A stretch of DNA of 58,911 nt from Acrasis kona (Eukaryota; Heterolobosea; Eutetramitea; Acrasida; Acrasidae), in assembly GCA_026419775.2 (NCBI GenBank), contig JAOPGA020001113.1, positions 1-58,911 of the forward strand, given 5' to 3'. Below the pieces are notes generated by a model. It did not search any database. It worked only from the letters and a program-made list of their open reading frames with translations, and had not been told where the DNA came from. Made by a program: the position numbers and the translations under genes. This document shows positions 40,901 to 52,467 of the stretch, piece by piece. Position 1 is the stretch's first letter. Each line of letters starts with the position of its first letter.

Positions 40901-43900
40901 TTACACATGATCGTTACTCTCATTATTTTCTACATTTCCACTCATCGTACACAATTCGTCTCGTATCCTCTTTAGATCGCTACTCAAATCCCCATGTTGC
41001 AACAAACTATCCCGAACACGATCAATGATACCCTCTAAGAATTTCACTTCCGTTTCAGAATCACGTAGATTATTTTTCAATTTTTTAATTCGGTCTCTCG
41101 ACTGCGACAGCAACACATGTTGAGTCTTTGCATAATTTTGTCTCTCGGCAACCATCAGCTCGTATTGATTCTTTAGCGAATGTAATTCCGCAGACATGCC
41201 ATCTGCATTAGCAATCACTTTGAGCTCAGCTTCGCTCATTCCAGATACCTTCTTCTTCTCGGCACACAACACTTCTACTTGACACTGCAACAATTCATTT
41301 TGGAAATTTAATTTACCAATGATCAAATTCTGCTGCAACACTTCTGTTTTGTGCTTATCAATCATGGCAACAAATTCAGTGTGCTTGTGTTGGAATTTGG
41401 TAAATACCTGTCGCTCTCTGATCTGCATATAAGTGAGTTCTTTGGCAGTCTCTTCGTACAGACTACGCGACAGTGACAAGTCATTCGATGCACCACGTAA
41501 TTCTAATTTCATCGATTCTACCAATTGATTCAATTCATGAACATTCTGATCGGATTGATTCTTTTCAGATTCCAACAATTGATTCCGATTCGATAATTGA
41601 TTCAAATTATTGGTCAATTGTTGTATTTTGATTTGTGAATCGATCAGTTCAGCTTCTTTGGATTGATTGGTGGATTGTAATTGTTGACGCTCCATCTCAC
41701 GTTGTTCCATGTTCTTTTTGAGCGATGCCATTTCTGTTTGATACTGACCTAATAATCGAATCCGAGCATCTAATTCTGATTGGATCGAAATTCTTGATTG
41801 TTCGTACCTATTCACTTCTCTTTCGTGTGTTCTTGATTGTTCTTGTATTTGTGTGGTGAGGCGTGTGTTGGTTTCTTCTTGTGATTCTAGTACGGTCTCC
41901 AAATCAGAAATGCGTAATTTACAATCCCTGATCATGATGGATTGTTCCTCCAATCGGTCTGATTTGTTTTGTAATTCCCTGGTGGTTGTGGAAATCTCTG
42001 AATCCTTGACGAGAGATTGTGATTGTAGATTGGTAATTTGTAATTCTTGATTCTTGACTTGTTGTTCCAGCGATGAACAAGCGTTGCTTTTTTGTTGTGT
42101 CTCTTGTTGTAAATGTTCAATGTGTTGATTGGCATCAAGTATGTGATTTTCTAATTGTGCCACTTTGGTTTGTAATTGTTGATTGGATTGTGTCATGTTG
42201 AAACATTCAGCTCCTGTTTGTTTCAAATCTTGCTTTAAATGTATCATTTGTGATTCCAAGTTGACACAAATCTCCTCCAATTCACACTTGTCGTTATAGA
42301 TGGCGTTCATTTTGATTTGTGCTTGTTCGAATTGATTCTTGACTTCCATCAATTCTTGTTTTGATTTTTTCAATTCTTCATTAAGAGTTAATTCACATGA
42401 TTCGTATAATCTTTTCTCTAGGAGAGAAAATTCTTGTAATTCCTTCAAACGTGATTCTTGGTATGTTAACTCATCTTTCAATTCCAATCCATGTTGTTGC
42501 AAGTGATTGATTTGTGATTCCTTTTGTTTCAACAATTCGCTGGATTCATAGGCCTCCATTTCCGAAGCCTCGTATAATAATCCCAAGTGATTGATTTTCG
42601 ATTGAAGCGAATGAATTTGTTCGTGTTGGGAGAGCGTACTTGCGGAATAAATGTTATTAAATGTATTGGTGACGAACGAATGGATTTCAGCATCTACCAG
42701 GTACTCTGATTGATCAATGTATAATTGTTCCATTTGATCCATCTCCATCTGTATGGTCTGAAGCTGTAGAATTGTTTGTTTCAACTCTTCATTTCTTATC
42801 ATCGACTCTCTTTCCAAACACTCTACTTGCTGTTCCTTGGATTGATACCGTTGAGAAAGTTCTTTAAAGTCATGCGATAATTGTTCATTTTGTAATGTAG
42901 TCTTGTTCAATTTATCGAATAATGTGCTGCTCATGTTGTAGTACAGGCGAATGTCTGTTTTGGCGCTTTCAAGGGCCTCTATCCATGACTTGTTGCTGTT
43001 AATGACCTTTTCGCTTATAAGGCAAAGTTTCTGTGCGACAGTGTTCTGTACTGCAATCCCGTTCTTAACATGCTCTGATCCCAAAAGCATCTTTGAAGCA
43101 TTCACCAAACGTTCCAACTCTACTGTGTCTGCTGTAAGTTGGGAGTATCTTGAATTCAACTGCTCTAGTTGTAACTTTTCATTGCTTCTTTCCGTTGCGT
43201 GATTCCTTGTTGATTCCTTAAGGTTTGCTTCAAGTTGGATGCTTTGTTTTGTAAGGTCTTCATTCTTGGTTAATAGTTGGTCACGGTCATCAGTTGTGCT
43301 CTTCAACAGACGTTCACAATCTGCAAGCTTATTCTTGATCTCTGTGCTTTCGTTTAGGAGGGACTTGTATTTTTCTTGTAACGAAGACAGCTCTTGACTT
43401 GTTTTATTTGCGTGTTGTTCAAGAGAATGTCTGTCATCTCTTAACACGTCGTGGCTTGTCTTCAAATTATCGTAGCTCTCTTGAAGGGATATAAACTCAC
43501 TGTTGAGTTGGGACTTCGATGAAGGAACACCTCTTGCTTTCATTTTGGACTCCAACTCCAACTTCTTGATTTGTTGTCTGAGCTTTGCTGTTTCATCGTC
43601 ACTTTGTGTTGGCCTACTCTTCAATCGCTCATTTTCTTCTGATAGCTGGCTATTTGTGGTCTTGAAATTTTCCAAGTGCTTTTGAAACTGATCCGATTGT
43701 TCTTGTGCTGTGGTCTTCCAATTGTTTGATAATTCTTCAAAATGAACGATTTTTGATTGTAGTCTTTTAATCTCTTCGTCCTTTTCTTGTACTTGAGTGA
43801 ATGATTTGGAATGATGTGACTCAAACTGCTTCAATCTGGCCCTTAAAGTGGTTGCTTGTTGTTCAAGTTCGGCTTTAATTTTAGAGTCCTCTTCCCACTT

Positions 43901-44218
43901 TTTTTTGTATTCAAGAGCATCCATTTGAGCGTTGGTAAGTTGTGACATGAGCTGTTTTGAAAAATCATCAACGTTCGAATTGAATAGATTGTCGGACGCA
44001 TTATTGTTTTTATTTCTTTGTTCCTCCCAAGGATTAACAGTAGATGTTCTTTTCCTCTTGCGGGATGGTGTGTCACGTACACAATCAAATGCTAAAGGTT
44101 TCGAAGGTGTTGACCGTACATTAGTTACTGGTGGTATGTTTTCATTGTTATGTGTCGATGCAAGTCGGGAAGGTGTAGAATTGATGTTGTGAGAACCCCT
44201 CCCAGGTGTCAATAACAT
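40901..44218 (-). CDS. Long coiled-coil protein with S/T-P-rich head
   Basis: 1105 residues in one exon. The first 100 residues are basic with repeated Ser/Thr-Pro sites (MLLTPGRG, NSTPSRL, RSTPSKPL, RDTPSRKRKR), a pattern common in cell-cycle-phosphorylated proteins, and include a nuclear-localisation-like cluster. Residues about 115-1080 form near-continuous heptad coiled coil rich in Gln, Glu, Ser and Asn. No motor, SMC hinge or other catalytic domain is present. Candidate roles are mitotic spindle, centrosome or nuclear scaffold, from composition only. An SMC or myosin rod is excluded by the absence of a head domain. Confidence 0.7.
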   Translation of the reverse strand: MLLTPGRGSHNINSTPSRLASTHNNENIPPVTNVRSTPSKPLAFDCVRDTPSRKRKRTSTVNPWEEQRNKNNNASDNLFNSNVDDFSKQLMSQLTNAQMDALEYKKKWEEDSKIKAELEQQATTLRARLKQFESHHSKSFTQVQEKDEEIKRLQSKIVHFEELSNNWKTTAQEQSDQFQKHLENFKTTNSQLSEENERLKSRPTQSDDETAKLRQQIKKLELESKMKARGVPSSKSQLNSEFISLQESYDNLKTSHDVLRDDRHSLEQHANKTSQELSSLQEKYKSLLNESTEIKNKLADCERLLKSTTDDRDQLLTKNEDLTKQSIQLEANLKESTRNHATERSNEKLQLEQLNSRYSQLTADTVELERLVNASKMLLGSEHVKNGIAVQNTVAQKLCLISEKVINSNKSWIEALESAKTDIRLYYNMSSTLFDKLNKTTLQNEQLSHDFKELSQRYQSKEQQVECLERESMIRNEELKQTILQLQTIQMEMDQMEQLYIDQSEYLVDAEIHSFVTNTFNNIYSASTLSQHEQIHSLQSKINHLGLLYEASEMEAYESSELLKQKESQINHLQQHGLELKDELTYQESRLKELQEFSLLEKRLYESCELTLNEELKKSKQELMEVKNQFEQAQIKMNAIYNDKCELEEICVNLESQMIHLKQDLKQTGAECFNMTQSNQQLQTKVAQLENHILDANQHIEHLQQETQQKSNACSSLEQQVKNQELQITNLQSQSLVKDSEISTTTRELQNKSDRLEEQSIMIRDCKLRISDLETVLESQEETNTRLTTQIQEQSRTHEREVNRYEQSRISIQSELDARIRLLGQYQTEMASLKKNMEQREMERQQLQSTNQSKEAELIDSQIKIQQLTNNLNQLSNRNQLLESEKNQSDQNVHELNQLVESMKLELRGASNDLSLSRSLYEETAKELTYMQIRERQVFTKFQHKHTEFVAMIDKHKTEVLQQNLIIGKLNFQNELLQCQVEVLCAEKKKVSGMSEAELKVIANADGMSAELHSLKNQYELMVAERQNYAKTQHVLLSQSRDRIKKLKNNLRDSETEVKFLEGIIDRVRDSLLQHGDLSSDLKRIRDELCTMSGNVENNESNDHV

Positions 44219-44358
44219 TCCGATGTTGTTTTATTTAAAATGTAACGATTTAATTTAGCGCCAAAATATGATTGTCAACTTCCAAAATGAACTTGTCCAA
44301 GACAGGAACACGAAAAATACTACAAAACTTTGATGAACAAAATCAAACATATTATTTA

Positions 44359-45232
44359 TTATTCTTGATCACTATTGTTCTTGAATCCTCCTCTTCTACC
44401 CCTACCCGAGCGTCTTACAGCTGAGTCTGCACCCCGTTCAACAACAAAAGACAAATCTCCTTCATCTTTTTTCTCTTCTAAATTCCTTTCATACTTCCTT
44501 CCAAAAAGTCCAGTACCTTTGCTATTGTTATTATTTCTGGTCCCTCCTCTTCCACGGCCACCACCTCTTCCTCCTCTTCCACCTCTTGGATTCATTAATG
44601 AGGACACGTCTGTAATTGTGGATCCAGTCGAAGAGTGTTCTGAGCTCCATTTTTTGTTTGGATGTCTTGAACAATTTCCAGGTGTCTAAGAAATTTTAAA
44701 GTTATTGGATTGTTAGTAAAATTACGTTAAGACAGTCCTCGCATTGGTGATATCCCTGTTCTTTGTTTACTGGTTTAGGTCTCTTTCTCATCTCTTTTCC
44801 TAACTTGTATGGCTCATTTTGCTTCCCACAAATCTGGCACTTTTGCTTCAAGCCATACCTGCAATTAGGAGAGGTCCACTCATTGTTACATGTATTGAGA
44901 ACTGTGTCATCAATTGGTGCTATCATCATTCCAATAAAGGCGTTGTTAATTTGTTCAATGGATGTCATCCCAGGGACAATTGGAGGTTTAGTAAATGCTG
45001 GAAGCACACCACACTTATAGTATCCTTTTCCAAACTCATATTCTCTTGGTATTGCGTCGTATTTTTTATCACAACCAAAGTAGCACCTAGCAACTGGCTT
45101 AAGCTCGTAGACTGTTTTCCACCAATGTCGTTGGCAAAGTGGGCAACCGAATTGTCTGCTCACTTTATTTCCATGGTTAGACCTCTCATAATGTCTCCTG
45201 TCCTCATTCAACACATCTTCGTTTAAGACCAT
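44359..45232 (-). CDS. SHFL: Shiftless-like zinc-ribbon protein (SHFL/C19orf66 homologue)
   Basis: Two exons, 44726-45232 and 44359-44685 (40-nt intron), 277 residues from ATG 45232. Human SHFL binds RNA and ribosomes and blocks programmed -1 frameshifting. The match runs through the protein: SRQFGCPLCQRHWWKTV against human RQFACSSCDHVWWRRV, VARCYFGCDKKYDAIPREYEFGKGYYKC against the second zinc pair, CQICGKQNEPY against CYGCGFPVYP. Across the splice joint come QCEDCLNTPGNCSRHPNKKW and HSSTGSTITDVSSL, aligning with human VPGTSCAHP and ISSGSTVATCLS. The C-terminus differs: an RG/RGG-rich tail (GGRGGRGGGRGRGG), a typical RNA-binding region, replaces the acidic human end. The divergent Cmc-type gene starts 28 bp away. 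Confidence 0.85.
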
Positions 45233-45260
45233 TGCTTTGTAAACTATTTCAAAAATAAGA
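45233..45260. promoter_or_regulatory. 28-bp divergent start region of the SHFL-like and Cmc-like genes
   Basis: Start codons of two genes on opposite strands are 28 bp apart. Any promoter must overlap coding sequence of at least one gene, or transcription starts lie inside the opposite gene. Confidence 0.4.
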
Positions 45261-45581
45261 ATGCACGAAATCGTGAAGGAGACCACCAGCGAGGAGTGCA
45301 AAAGGATATATGAAAGACTTATTGATTGCCATAATACAAATACTATGACGTATCAAATGACTAATGGATGTTATCCGATCAGGAAGGAATTAAAAGAATG
45401 TCTTTTCAATGAATACAAAGCACGGCGAAGAGGGCAAAGAAAGGACAAGTTACGTTATAAAGAAATCATGCAATTCACCGAAGCGTTCCAAGAAGTGGTT
45501 GGAGAAGAAGAAGAATTAGACATTAGGAAGCAGGCGAAGGAGAAAGCGGATAAACTACGTCGTGAGGGAAAATCACTTTAG
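45261..45581 (+). CDS. Twin CX9C mitochondrial protein, Cmc1/Cmc2-like
   Basis: The 106-residue protein has two CX9C motifs, CKRIYERLIDC and CYPIRKELKEC, forming the helical hairpin of intermembrane-space proteins oxidised by Mia40. The surrounding ECKRIYERLIDCH ... ELKECLFNEYKARR resembles Cmc2 (ECNVLINLLKECH ... EMRKCLKNEYVENR), a copper-related assembly factor of cytochrome c oxidase. The C-terminal charged helix is longer than in Cmc2. COA5/Pet191 is an alternative of the same fold, but its spacing fits less well. Confidence 0.75.
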   Translation: MHEIVKETTSEECKRIYERLIDCHNTNTMTYQMTNGCYPIRKELKECLFNEYKARRRGQRKDKLRYKEIMQFTEAFQEVVGEEEELDIRKQAKEKADKLRREGKSL

Positions 45582-45804
45582 AATTAAATACGATGCATTC
45601 TTTGGTACAGTTAGAGAAAAAGATCAAGTCGGATAAATAAACTTGAAGTGCACTTCAATTAAATACTTTGTTTAATTAGCTGTAATATCAGCATTCTCAA
45701 CTCGAAGTGTTTTTAATACATTTCTGTGTTGGAATGGAAAGTCCCTCTATTTTTAATCAACTTGAAAACTCGCGCCTAGGCTGCAAATTTATCGTTAAAA
45801 TAAA

Positions 45805-48297
45805 ATGAACTTCCAGTCCCCGTCCGTGAACGGAAGTCATAATTATGGCACCTCCTATCATTTTGACGAAAACGATGATGTTGAGGAGTTCACTACCACT
45901 ATGCATCCAAACTATCAAAAGCAGCAGTATGGCCAGACACAATCAGTTCCAAGAGGTGGAGATTCCAGCACTGACGCCAGTTTCAATGAACCAATTGAGA
46001 TGGAGCCATCATTTCACGAAGATCAAAATGGGAGTTTTGACCGATCCCACCACACTCTGACACCTCAAAATAGTGCCTCAGCAAAGTCTGTTTCTACTCA
46101 GAAAAGGGTACTACGATCAGCTCAATCAGTCAATACATCGGTTAACAGCGATGTTGTGAGTCGAAATTTGACTGTTCTTCAGAGGAAGATAACCATTCTC
46201 GAAAAAGAGAAAGGCGAGCTAGAGGATCAGCTTAAGGAAGAAATGAACAGAACAGATGCAATCCTTAATGATGAGTTGAAGAAAAGATTGGATCAGCTTA
46301 ACATTGACGCCAACAAGAATGCTTTACTTATCAACCTCAGTGACAAGGGCGTCACCATACAAAAACTGAAGAAAGAACTCGAGCAAAAAGATAAAGTTAT
46401 GGAACGGGTTGATATTGAAAAGAGGCAATCTCTTTCACGAATAGAAGAGTTGACTCAGATCGAAGAAAGGAGCAAGCAGAAAATCAAACGCCTTGAGATT
46501 GAGTTATCAAAAATCAGAAATGACAAAGGAAGCATGGGTACCAATGTAGAACGATTAAACCACGAGAAGATCAAATTACAAGAGTATGCTGAACAAACAC
46601 GAAAGCAAAAGGACTCCTTGAACATGGATTTACAACAGGCCAAAGCATTAATTGACCAACTAAAGAGAGAGGTTGAAGGGCTCAGAAAGGGTGGTGACGT
46701 AACATCTTCCCAGAACGAGGAGTTATCAAAGGCATTAGCAGCCAGCAGAAATGATTTAATGGCCCAAAAGAACGAAAGCGAGGTATTAAGAAAGAGGCTA
46801 GAGTCAGCTCAGATGCAACTTCAATCAAAAATAGGAGAGTGGGAAGAATTGAACGGATTACAAAACGAACTCTTGAATGCAATCAATGATACCAAGAATC
46901 AAGTTAAAAGATTAGAGAATGAGAAAAATGGAAATTCAAACGAGTATGCAAGGATGGCGAAAGAAAATGAAAGACTTGAGTTGTTAGTAACATCACTGCA
47001 AAGTGATCTAAAGAGAGCACATGCACAACTCGCCGATCAAAGACAATCCATGACAGATACAATGGACGCGCTTATTGCAGAGAAGGACACAGAAATAGAA
47101 AGACTGCAATCAGAATTCAGAGATACCCAAAACATGCTTGAACAATCGGAGTTGAATAATTCACAAATAAGAAATTTACTCTCGAGCACTCAAAGTGAGG
47201 TTGATTCCTTAAAAGACGTAAATGAGCAAAGTGTGGAGTTGAGAACCAAAATTCATGATCAAGAAAAATCGATTGAGGATTTGACGTTCGAAGTAAATAA
47301 TTTAAAGGATTCTCTACAAGACTTTGACACAACCAAATCGACACTGGAGGAATATTCTCGAACCAATAACGAATTAAATTCTGCGAAAAACGATTTGGAA
47401 GTTCAATTGATTAATTTAACCGAAAGACTTAATACCTCCCAGATGGAACTCGAGAGAACAGAGTCAGAAAAGCTCATAGAAAGAAAAGTGTTCTACGAGG
47501 GTATTCGTGATTTACAATCTCAGTACGACAGCGTCAAAAAGAATTACGATAAAGTAGTGAAGGAGAGCCAAATATTCGAGAGTCAGCTACAGGGCACAAA
47601 ATTAGAGCTAGAGGAGGAGAAACAAAATTCACAAGACATGATTAACAACCTAACAAACTCCGAGTCCAGAATGCAACAAGAATTGAATGACCTTGTATCC
47701 TCCAAAGCACAGCTAGAGATTGACTACAATATGATCAAGAGCACTCTTACAGAAACATCGAAACGATTGGATGAGACTACAAGAGAGAAGATCAGATTAG
47801 ATAGTCAATTCGAAAACGAGTTGAGACAGCTCAACGAGCTCTACACTAAAACGTCACGTCAAGAAGAAGAGCTAACTCAAAAACAAATGTGCATAGACAA
47901 GTTGAGTGGAGATTTGAGTGACCTAGAGAGGACGTCAGAAATTGACAGAAATAACAAGAAGGTGGAAATTGAATCGCTACTCGAAATGTTGAAGGCTGTG
48001 AAATCTCAATGTGAAAAAAAGAAAAAGAAAATTGAAATGTTGGAACAAATGAGCAGCGAATCAAACGATAAACAATTAAAACAAAGCATTACCAAGTTGG
48101 AAGATGAGAGGCAAAAAATGCAAGAGATGATTAACTTACAGAGAACAACCAATGCCAAATGGGAGGAGCGAGTAGTACACCAACAAAATATCATCAAAGT
48201 ATTGGAGAAGAGATTCAATGATGAAAAAGAGACCAAGAGACCACTAATAGAAGAAATCTATAGACTAAGAAATTTGGTCGAAACCCCTACACATTAA
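45805..48297 (+). CDS. Coiled-coil protein, 830 residues, family unknown
   Basis: Single exon. The first 110 residues are disordered and Ser/Gln-rich with acidic patches. From about residue 118 to the end the sequence is continuous heptad coiled coil (LTVLQRKITILEKEKGELEDQLKEE and on), Lys/Glu/Asn-rich. There is no head or tail domain, transmembrane helix or zinc motif. It could be a basal-body, centrosomal or Golgi tether protein; nothing distinguishes these. Its stop lies 43 bp from that of the convergent armadillo gene. Confidence 0.7.
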   Translation: MNFQSPSVNGSHNYGTSYHFDENDDVEEFTTTMHPNYQKQQYGQTQSVPRGGDSSTDASFNEPIEMEPSFHEDQNGSFDRSHHTLTPQNSASAKSVSTQKRVLRSAQSVNTSVNSDVVSRNLTVLQRKITILEKEKGELEDQLKEEMNRTDAILNDELKKRLDQLNIDANKNALLINLSDKGVTIQKLKKELEQKDKVMERVDIEKRQSLSRIEELTQIEERSKQKIKRLEIELSKIRNDKGSMGTNVERLNHEKIKLQEYAEQTRKQKDSLNMDLQQAKALIDQLKREVEGLRKGGDVTSSQNEELSKALAASRNDLMAQKNESEVLRKRLESAQMQLQSKIGEWEELNGLQNELLNAINDTKNQVKRLENEKNGNSNEYARMAKENERLELLVTSLQSDLKRAHAQLADQRQSMTDTMDALIAEKDTEIERLQSEFRDTQNMLEQSELNNSQIRNLLSSTQSEVDSLKDVNEQSVELRTKIHDQEKSIEDLTFEVNNLKDSLQDFDTTKSTLEEYSRTNNELNSAKNDLEVQLINLTERLNTSQMELERTESEKLIERKVFYEGIRDLQSQYDSVKKNYDKVVKESQIFESQLQGTKLELEEEKQNSQDMINNLTNSESRMQQELNDLVSSKAQLEIDYNMIKSTLTETSKRLDETTREKIRLDSQFENELRQLNELYTKTSRQEEELTQKQMCIDKLSGDLSDLERTSEIDRNNKKVEIESLLEMLKAVKSQCEKKKKKIEMLEQMSSESNDKQLKQSITKLEDERQKMQEMINLQRTTNAKWEERVVHQQNIIKVLEKRFNDEKETKRPLIEEIYRLRNLVETPTH

Positions 48298-48340
48298 GAA
48301 TATATGGAGCAGTCAAGTCTGCACTATTATTTTTGTAAAA

Positions 48341-51300
48341 TCACATTTTATCAGAACAATGTCTTTTTCTTATATTCGATATGGTCTTTGCTGCAGATAC
48401 TTGTAGAGCATCATTGTTACTATTTAATAATCTAACCATGATAGACACGCTGTTACACAAACGCAACTTATCAGCTACAGTCTCGTCCTCGCTCAACTGA
48501 CTCAACGCATAGGTAGCATTTCTAAAGACGTGATGATAATAACAATCCAAATCCCTACTGAACGATTTATCTAGAGAACTGGGAGAACAGATTTTTGATT
48601 TACAAACGAAGGGTAGATTATCATCAAAATCAGGATTTGTGACGATTCCAACCTCCTCGTCAGACATTTTGGTCTTGGCACTACCCTCTAATACAATTTG
48701 ATGTCTGCCCATGATCTCCACCATGGCAGCATTGTCAAATTCATTTCTGTGATGATTCGCATCAAAGTGTTGTTGTACAAATGACAAGTAGCTCAAACAG
48801 TCAACAAGTGGCTCCAATGCTCCTAATTGATGCAGTACGTATCGATTGCTACCATGTTTACATAATTCACCAATAGCTATTGCTGTATTGGAGAATACAA
48901 ACAATGCACTTAGTAACTTGTCGTTGTACTCCTTACATGTGAGTATCATTTTTCTTCTAAGCGGAACCGTTTCGAATTGTACCTCCGCGAAGAATAATTC
49001 CTCAGTTTCCTTTTTATTACGTTTAAATGAATACGAGGAATTCGACAAAACTTACGTTTTGATTAGTCGGCTTCGACCCCATTAGACTCAATATCTCCAC
49101 AAAACGATCTCTGCTGCTCAATAATGTATCTGATAACATTTTCAATACGCCAGACTCGCTCAATACGACTCTGTTTTGTTTGTTGGTGGCCATCTTTGCC
49201 ATCACTAAATTACAATAACCTATCACTTGAGATTTACGTGAAGAACTCACTAGACGTATCAACACGTCGAATCCTCCAACGAACATTTGACCCACAACAC
49301 CAGCGGATTCAGCTATACAAATATAAATGAAACAATACAAATCACAATTACGATTATTGATGCAATTACATACAGCTCTCGCTGCTGCTACTTGTACTTC
49401 GTGGAAATCACTTCGAAGCATGCTCCATACTTTTCTCATTCCTCCATTGTTGATGACTTGTCTCAACATGGTTGCTTGAGTGATGAATAATTACATGTTG
49501 TACACAATACTTACCATCTTCTGATACTATACCCAATGTATCTAAACAGTTCACGAGTAACTGAGAGGAACAAGTCAAATTCAATAATTCATTCAAACAC
49601 TTGACGATATCATTCTCATACATGACCTATTGATATTATAATGAAAATACACATTGGTCACACTCAGTGTCTACAACTTTCCATTCTAGCTAAATTACCC
49701 AACACTCCAGTACAGTAAATTTTAATACGATCGTCGCTTTTTGAAAATGCCATATCATGAGGAACCAACGAAGATGATCCCGATCTAGATCTCTGTTGCG
49801 TTTGAACCCCATTCGAGAGATCACGATGATCGTCTTTGGCAGATATATTACATAGCTTTACAATGATTGGGATCAAACGTAATTCATGAATTCTCTTCGA
49901 ATTTAGTTCTTGAGTAGAACAACGACAAAAGAACCCTGTCAAGTACTCTAGTAATTGAATGCGCTGTGTGGGCTGTTTCTTTACCAAATCTTGATTAGTT
50001 TGCAACCAATTAGCGAACATATCCAACACCTTGTGCTTTGATACTTTGATACTTGGTTCGTTATCAAGACACAACCAGAACAAACAACCCGCCAATACCT
50101 TTTGTAGTTCAAGATGTTGATCATCTTTTGATGTTTTTTGTACCATGTCACAAACGTCCATTATCAAATCATCCAATCTATTATATTCAGATGATACTTT
50201 AACATGATGTGTAATTACCCTTGTTGTTGGATTTGTAATCTAATTTTTGGAAGTTGAGTCAGATTCATGATCACGCCTAACACTGGTATGATGACCGTCC
50301 TCGGTACTTCGGTAACGGCATCTTCAGACGGTAAATTATGCCACCATGAGTAATAAGATTTTAAATTGAATAACAATTGAGTAAAAGCGAGCACGCCAAA
50401 CATTTTCTTGATTGTTTCAGAGTTCTTTTCTGTGCACGAGTGAGTCGACTATAGATTGGGGATCGTGCTTACTGTTTTTTGTAATCATGCTCAAGACGCG
50501 AGAATAGTGTTTGATTAGAATTAGTTTATCTCCCATTCTTCTACGTAGTACTTCAAAGCTGTCCATGCGCTGTACGTACGTCCTGCTAGTGTTTGATCCA
50601 GTGTAGATGACTCTATTGGGTGTGCTCGAATATAAGGGAGTGAGTATTCTTGATGGTGTTTCTGGTCTACTACTGAGTGGACGACCAGGCGTGATGGGTC
50701 TTCCTGGTGTGATGGGACGCCCTGGTGTTCTCACGCTGTTATATTCGTAGTTGAGCGATGCTGCTTGATAAAATTCGAAAAAGTTTCTGTGAATTAAAAG
50801 TAATTTTAAAATCTTTGGTAGAAAGTTTCTCCTCTTCATTATTCTTCTGACCTGAATGATGTGAGCTTTGAAGTAAGAGTGAGTTCTTACCCTGACTCTT
50901 GCGCAACAATTGCATAGAATATCCAACATGCTGCATTGTAGTGATATGTCACATGTTATTTTTCTGTTATCTGATGTTTCCATTTTATGTAAATTGTTGA
51001 CTTGTTGAATGTCTTCGGTATCTTCTCCTAGTACTCCTAATATAATGTCGATACCTATCTCGTCCGCTATTTTATGCTGAAGTCGCGCTATAAGAATGAG
51101 ATGTGAGAATGTTGATTGTTCTTACAGTTTTGTGACAATGTAATTAGAATGGATACTGCCCCGCTCCTTATTTTGTCATCTTTGAATTGAAGTAATTCTA
51201 ATAGTGGACGAATGCCGCCACACTCAACGATCGCGTATTGGTTGCTTTCTATGATTTGTGACGACGAGTTGACAATTCGGATAGTTACCATCTTCAAGAT

Positions 51301-52467
51301 CAATGTCCATCAAATAGGAAATGGCTAATATCATTGTGTTGATATTATCCTTCTTTTGAGATGAAGAAAAGAGTTTGAGTTCTTTTATCATTCTATTAAT
51401 GTGTGAGAGTAGTGGGGACATTGTATCTATAAATTGATATAGATGTGTAAAAAAAGGTACTCACAATGTGTCGGTAAATCAATCGGGCAACTCTCCTCTT
51501 CGTCACTTTGATCGGCAGTACCTGTTTGATTACCATCCTCATCGTAAATGTTTGGGTCATTATTGACTGTGGCTTCAATGCTTTTTTTATTCTTCTTTTT
51601 TTTCTTTTTCTTCTTTACAGGTTTGATCAATAAGAACGAGTACGAGTTGTCTGTGAATTTTTCTTGAGGTGCCTAAAACTATTAACGAAGGAGTGTTGTG
51701 ATATTTACAATCTTTTTCTTTTTTTTCACGATTGGCTTTGCTAAGCTTGTAGCCTCACTGTACTCTGATATTACCGTAAATGTTGAACTCCTTCTAGATA
51801 TTGACCTTGCGCTCAAACTTGAGGACATTTTTTCCACCTTTCTTGGCCTTCCAATGGGAGAAGTAACTGTTGCAGAAGCGTTGTCTTCCACTTCTATCCT
51901 TAGTTTTTTAAAATTTGATACAATTGGTTGTGGTGTAGGGTTCCATCTTGAGAATAAAGTTAAATCTAGATTACGTGCAATCTCAGAAAGTTGTGATTTA
52001 TATTGGTTGGTCCCTAGGTTTTCTTCTGAACTAATATTTAGGTAATTAGCATTCTCTTCTATAGTTAGTTGTTTTTGTATGATTTAGGTACGTTGTAGAA
52101 TTGATTGTAACTCTTTCACTTCCTGACAATATTTAGTGGAAATCTGTACATGCAATATGAAAGATCCAAGATCACCAATGACGCACTCGTGTTTGGAAAT
52201 CTTCCCATGCACAACATTTATGTGGTAAATACGATTCAAGTCTTCGGTCTCATCGATGATAGTTTGCTTTGGTGTTATTGATGTTGTAAATCTTAAACAT
52301 GGCTCTAAAAGTATCTCAGTTTTATTCTTATATATGTCGTATGCTGCGGTAAGCGTAGTGCAATAGTGATGCAATATCTTTTCATTGTGTTCCTCCCATT
52401 CGGTGTTGTCTAATCTATTTTCCTCATTTTGTGACCACCGGAGCTGGCATGACAGAAAAGCCCCCAT
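48341..52467 (-). CDS. Large armadillo-repeat protein in 13 exons
   Basis: Exons: 52092-52467, 51709-52058, 51461-51672, 51289-51392, 51126-51248, 50891-51087, 50473-50851, 50219-50429, 49667-50177, 49515-49626, 49352-49474, 49056-49312, 48341-49009; introns 33-68 nt; 1207 residues. The N-terminus is helical, followed by a disordered Lys-rich stretch (KKKKKKKKNKK). Armadillo repeats follow: ESNQYAIVECGGIRPLLELLQFKDDKIRSGAVSIL, GVLGNLARMESCRHVMYENDIVKCLNELL, AAARAVCNCINNPESAGVVGQMFVGGFDVLIRL and ALEPLVDCLSYL. Tandem TPGRPI units interrupt the repeats near exon 7. One joint (49667/49626) lacks a normal donor; without it the gene splits in two at a TGA. It is probably a scaffold protein; no subfamily is assigned. 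Confidence 0.7.

Noticed and set aside
40901-48297. SMC, kinesin or myosin identity for the two long coiled-coil proteins
   Set aside because: Neither has a motor, ATPase head or hinge; only heptad coiled coil and disordered ends are visible.
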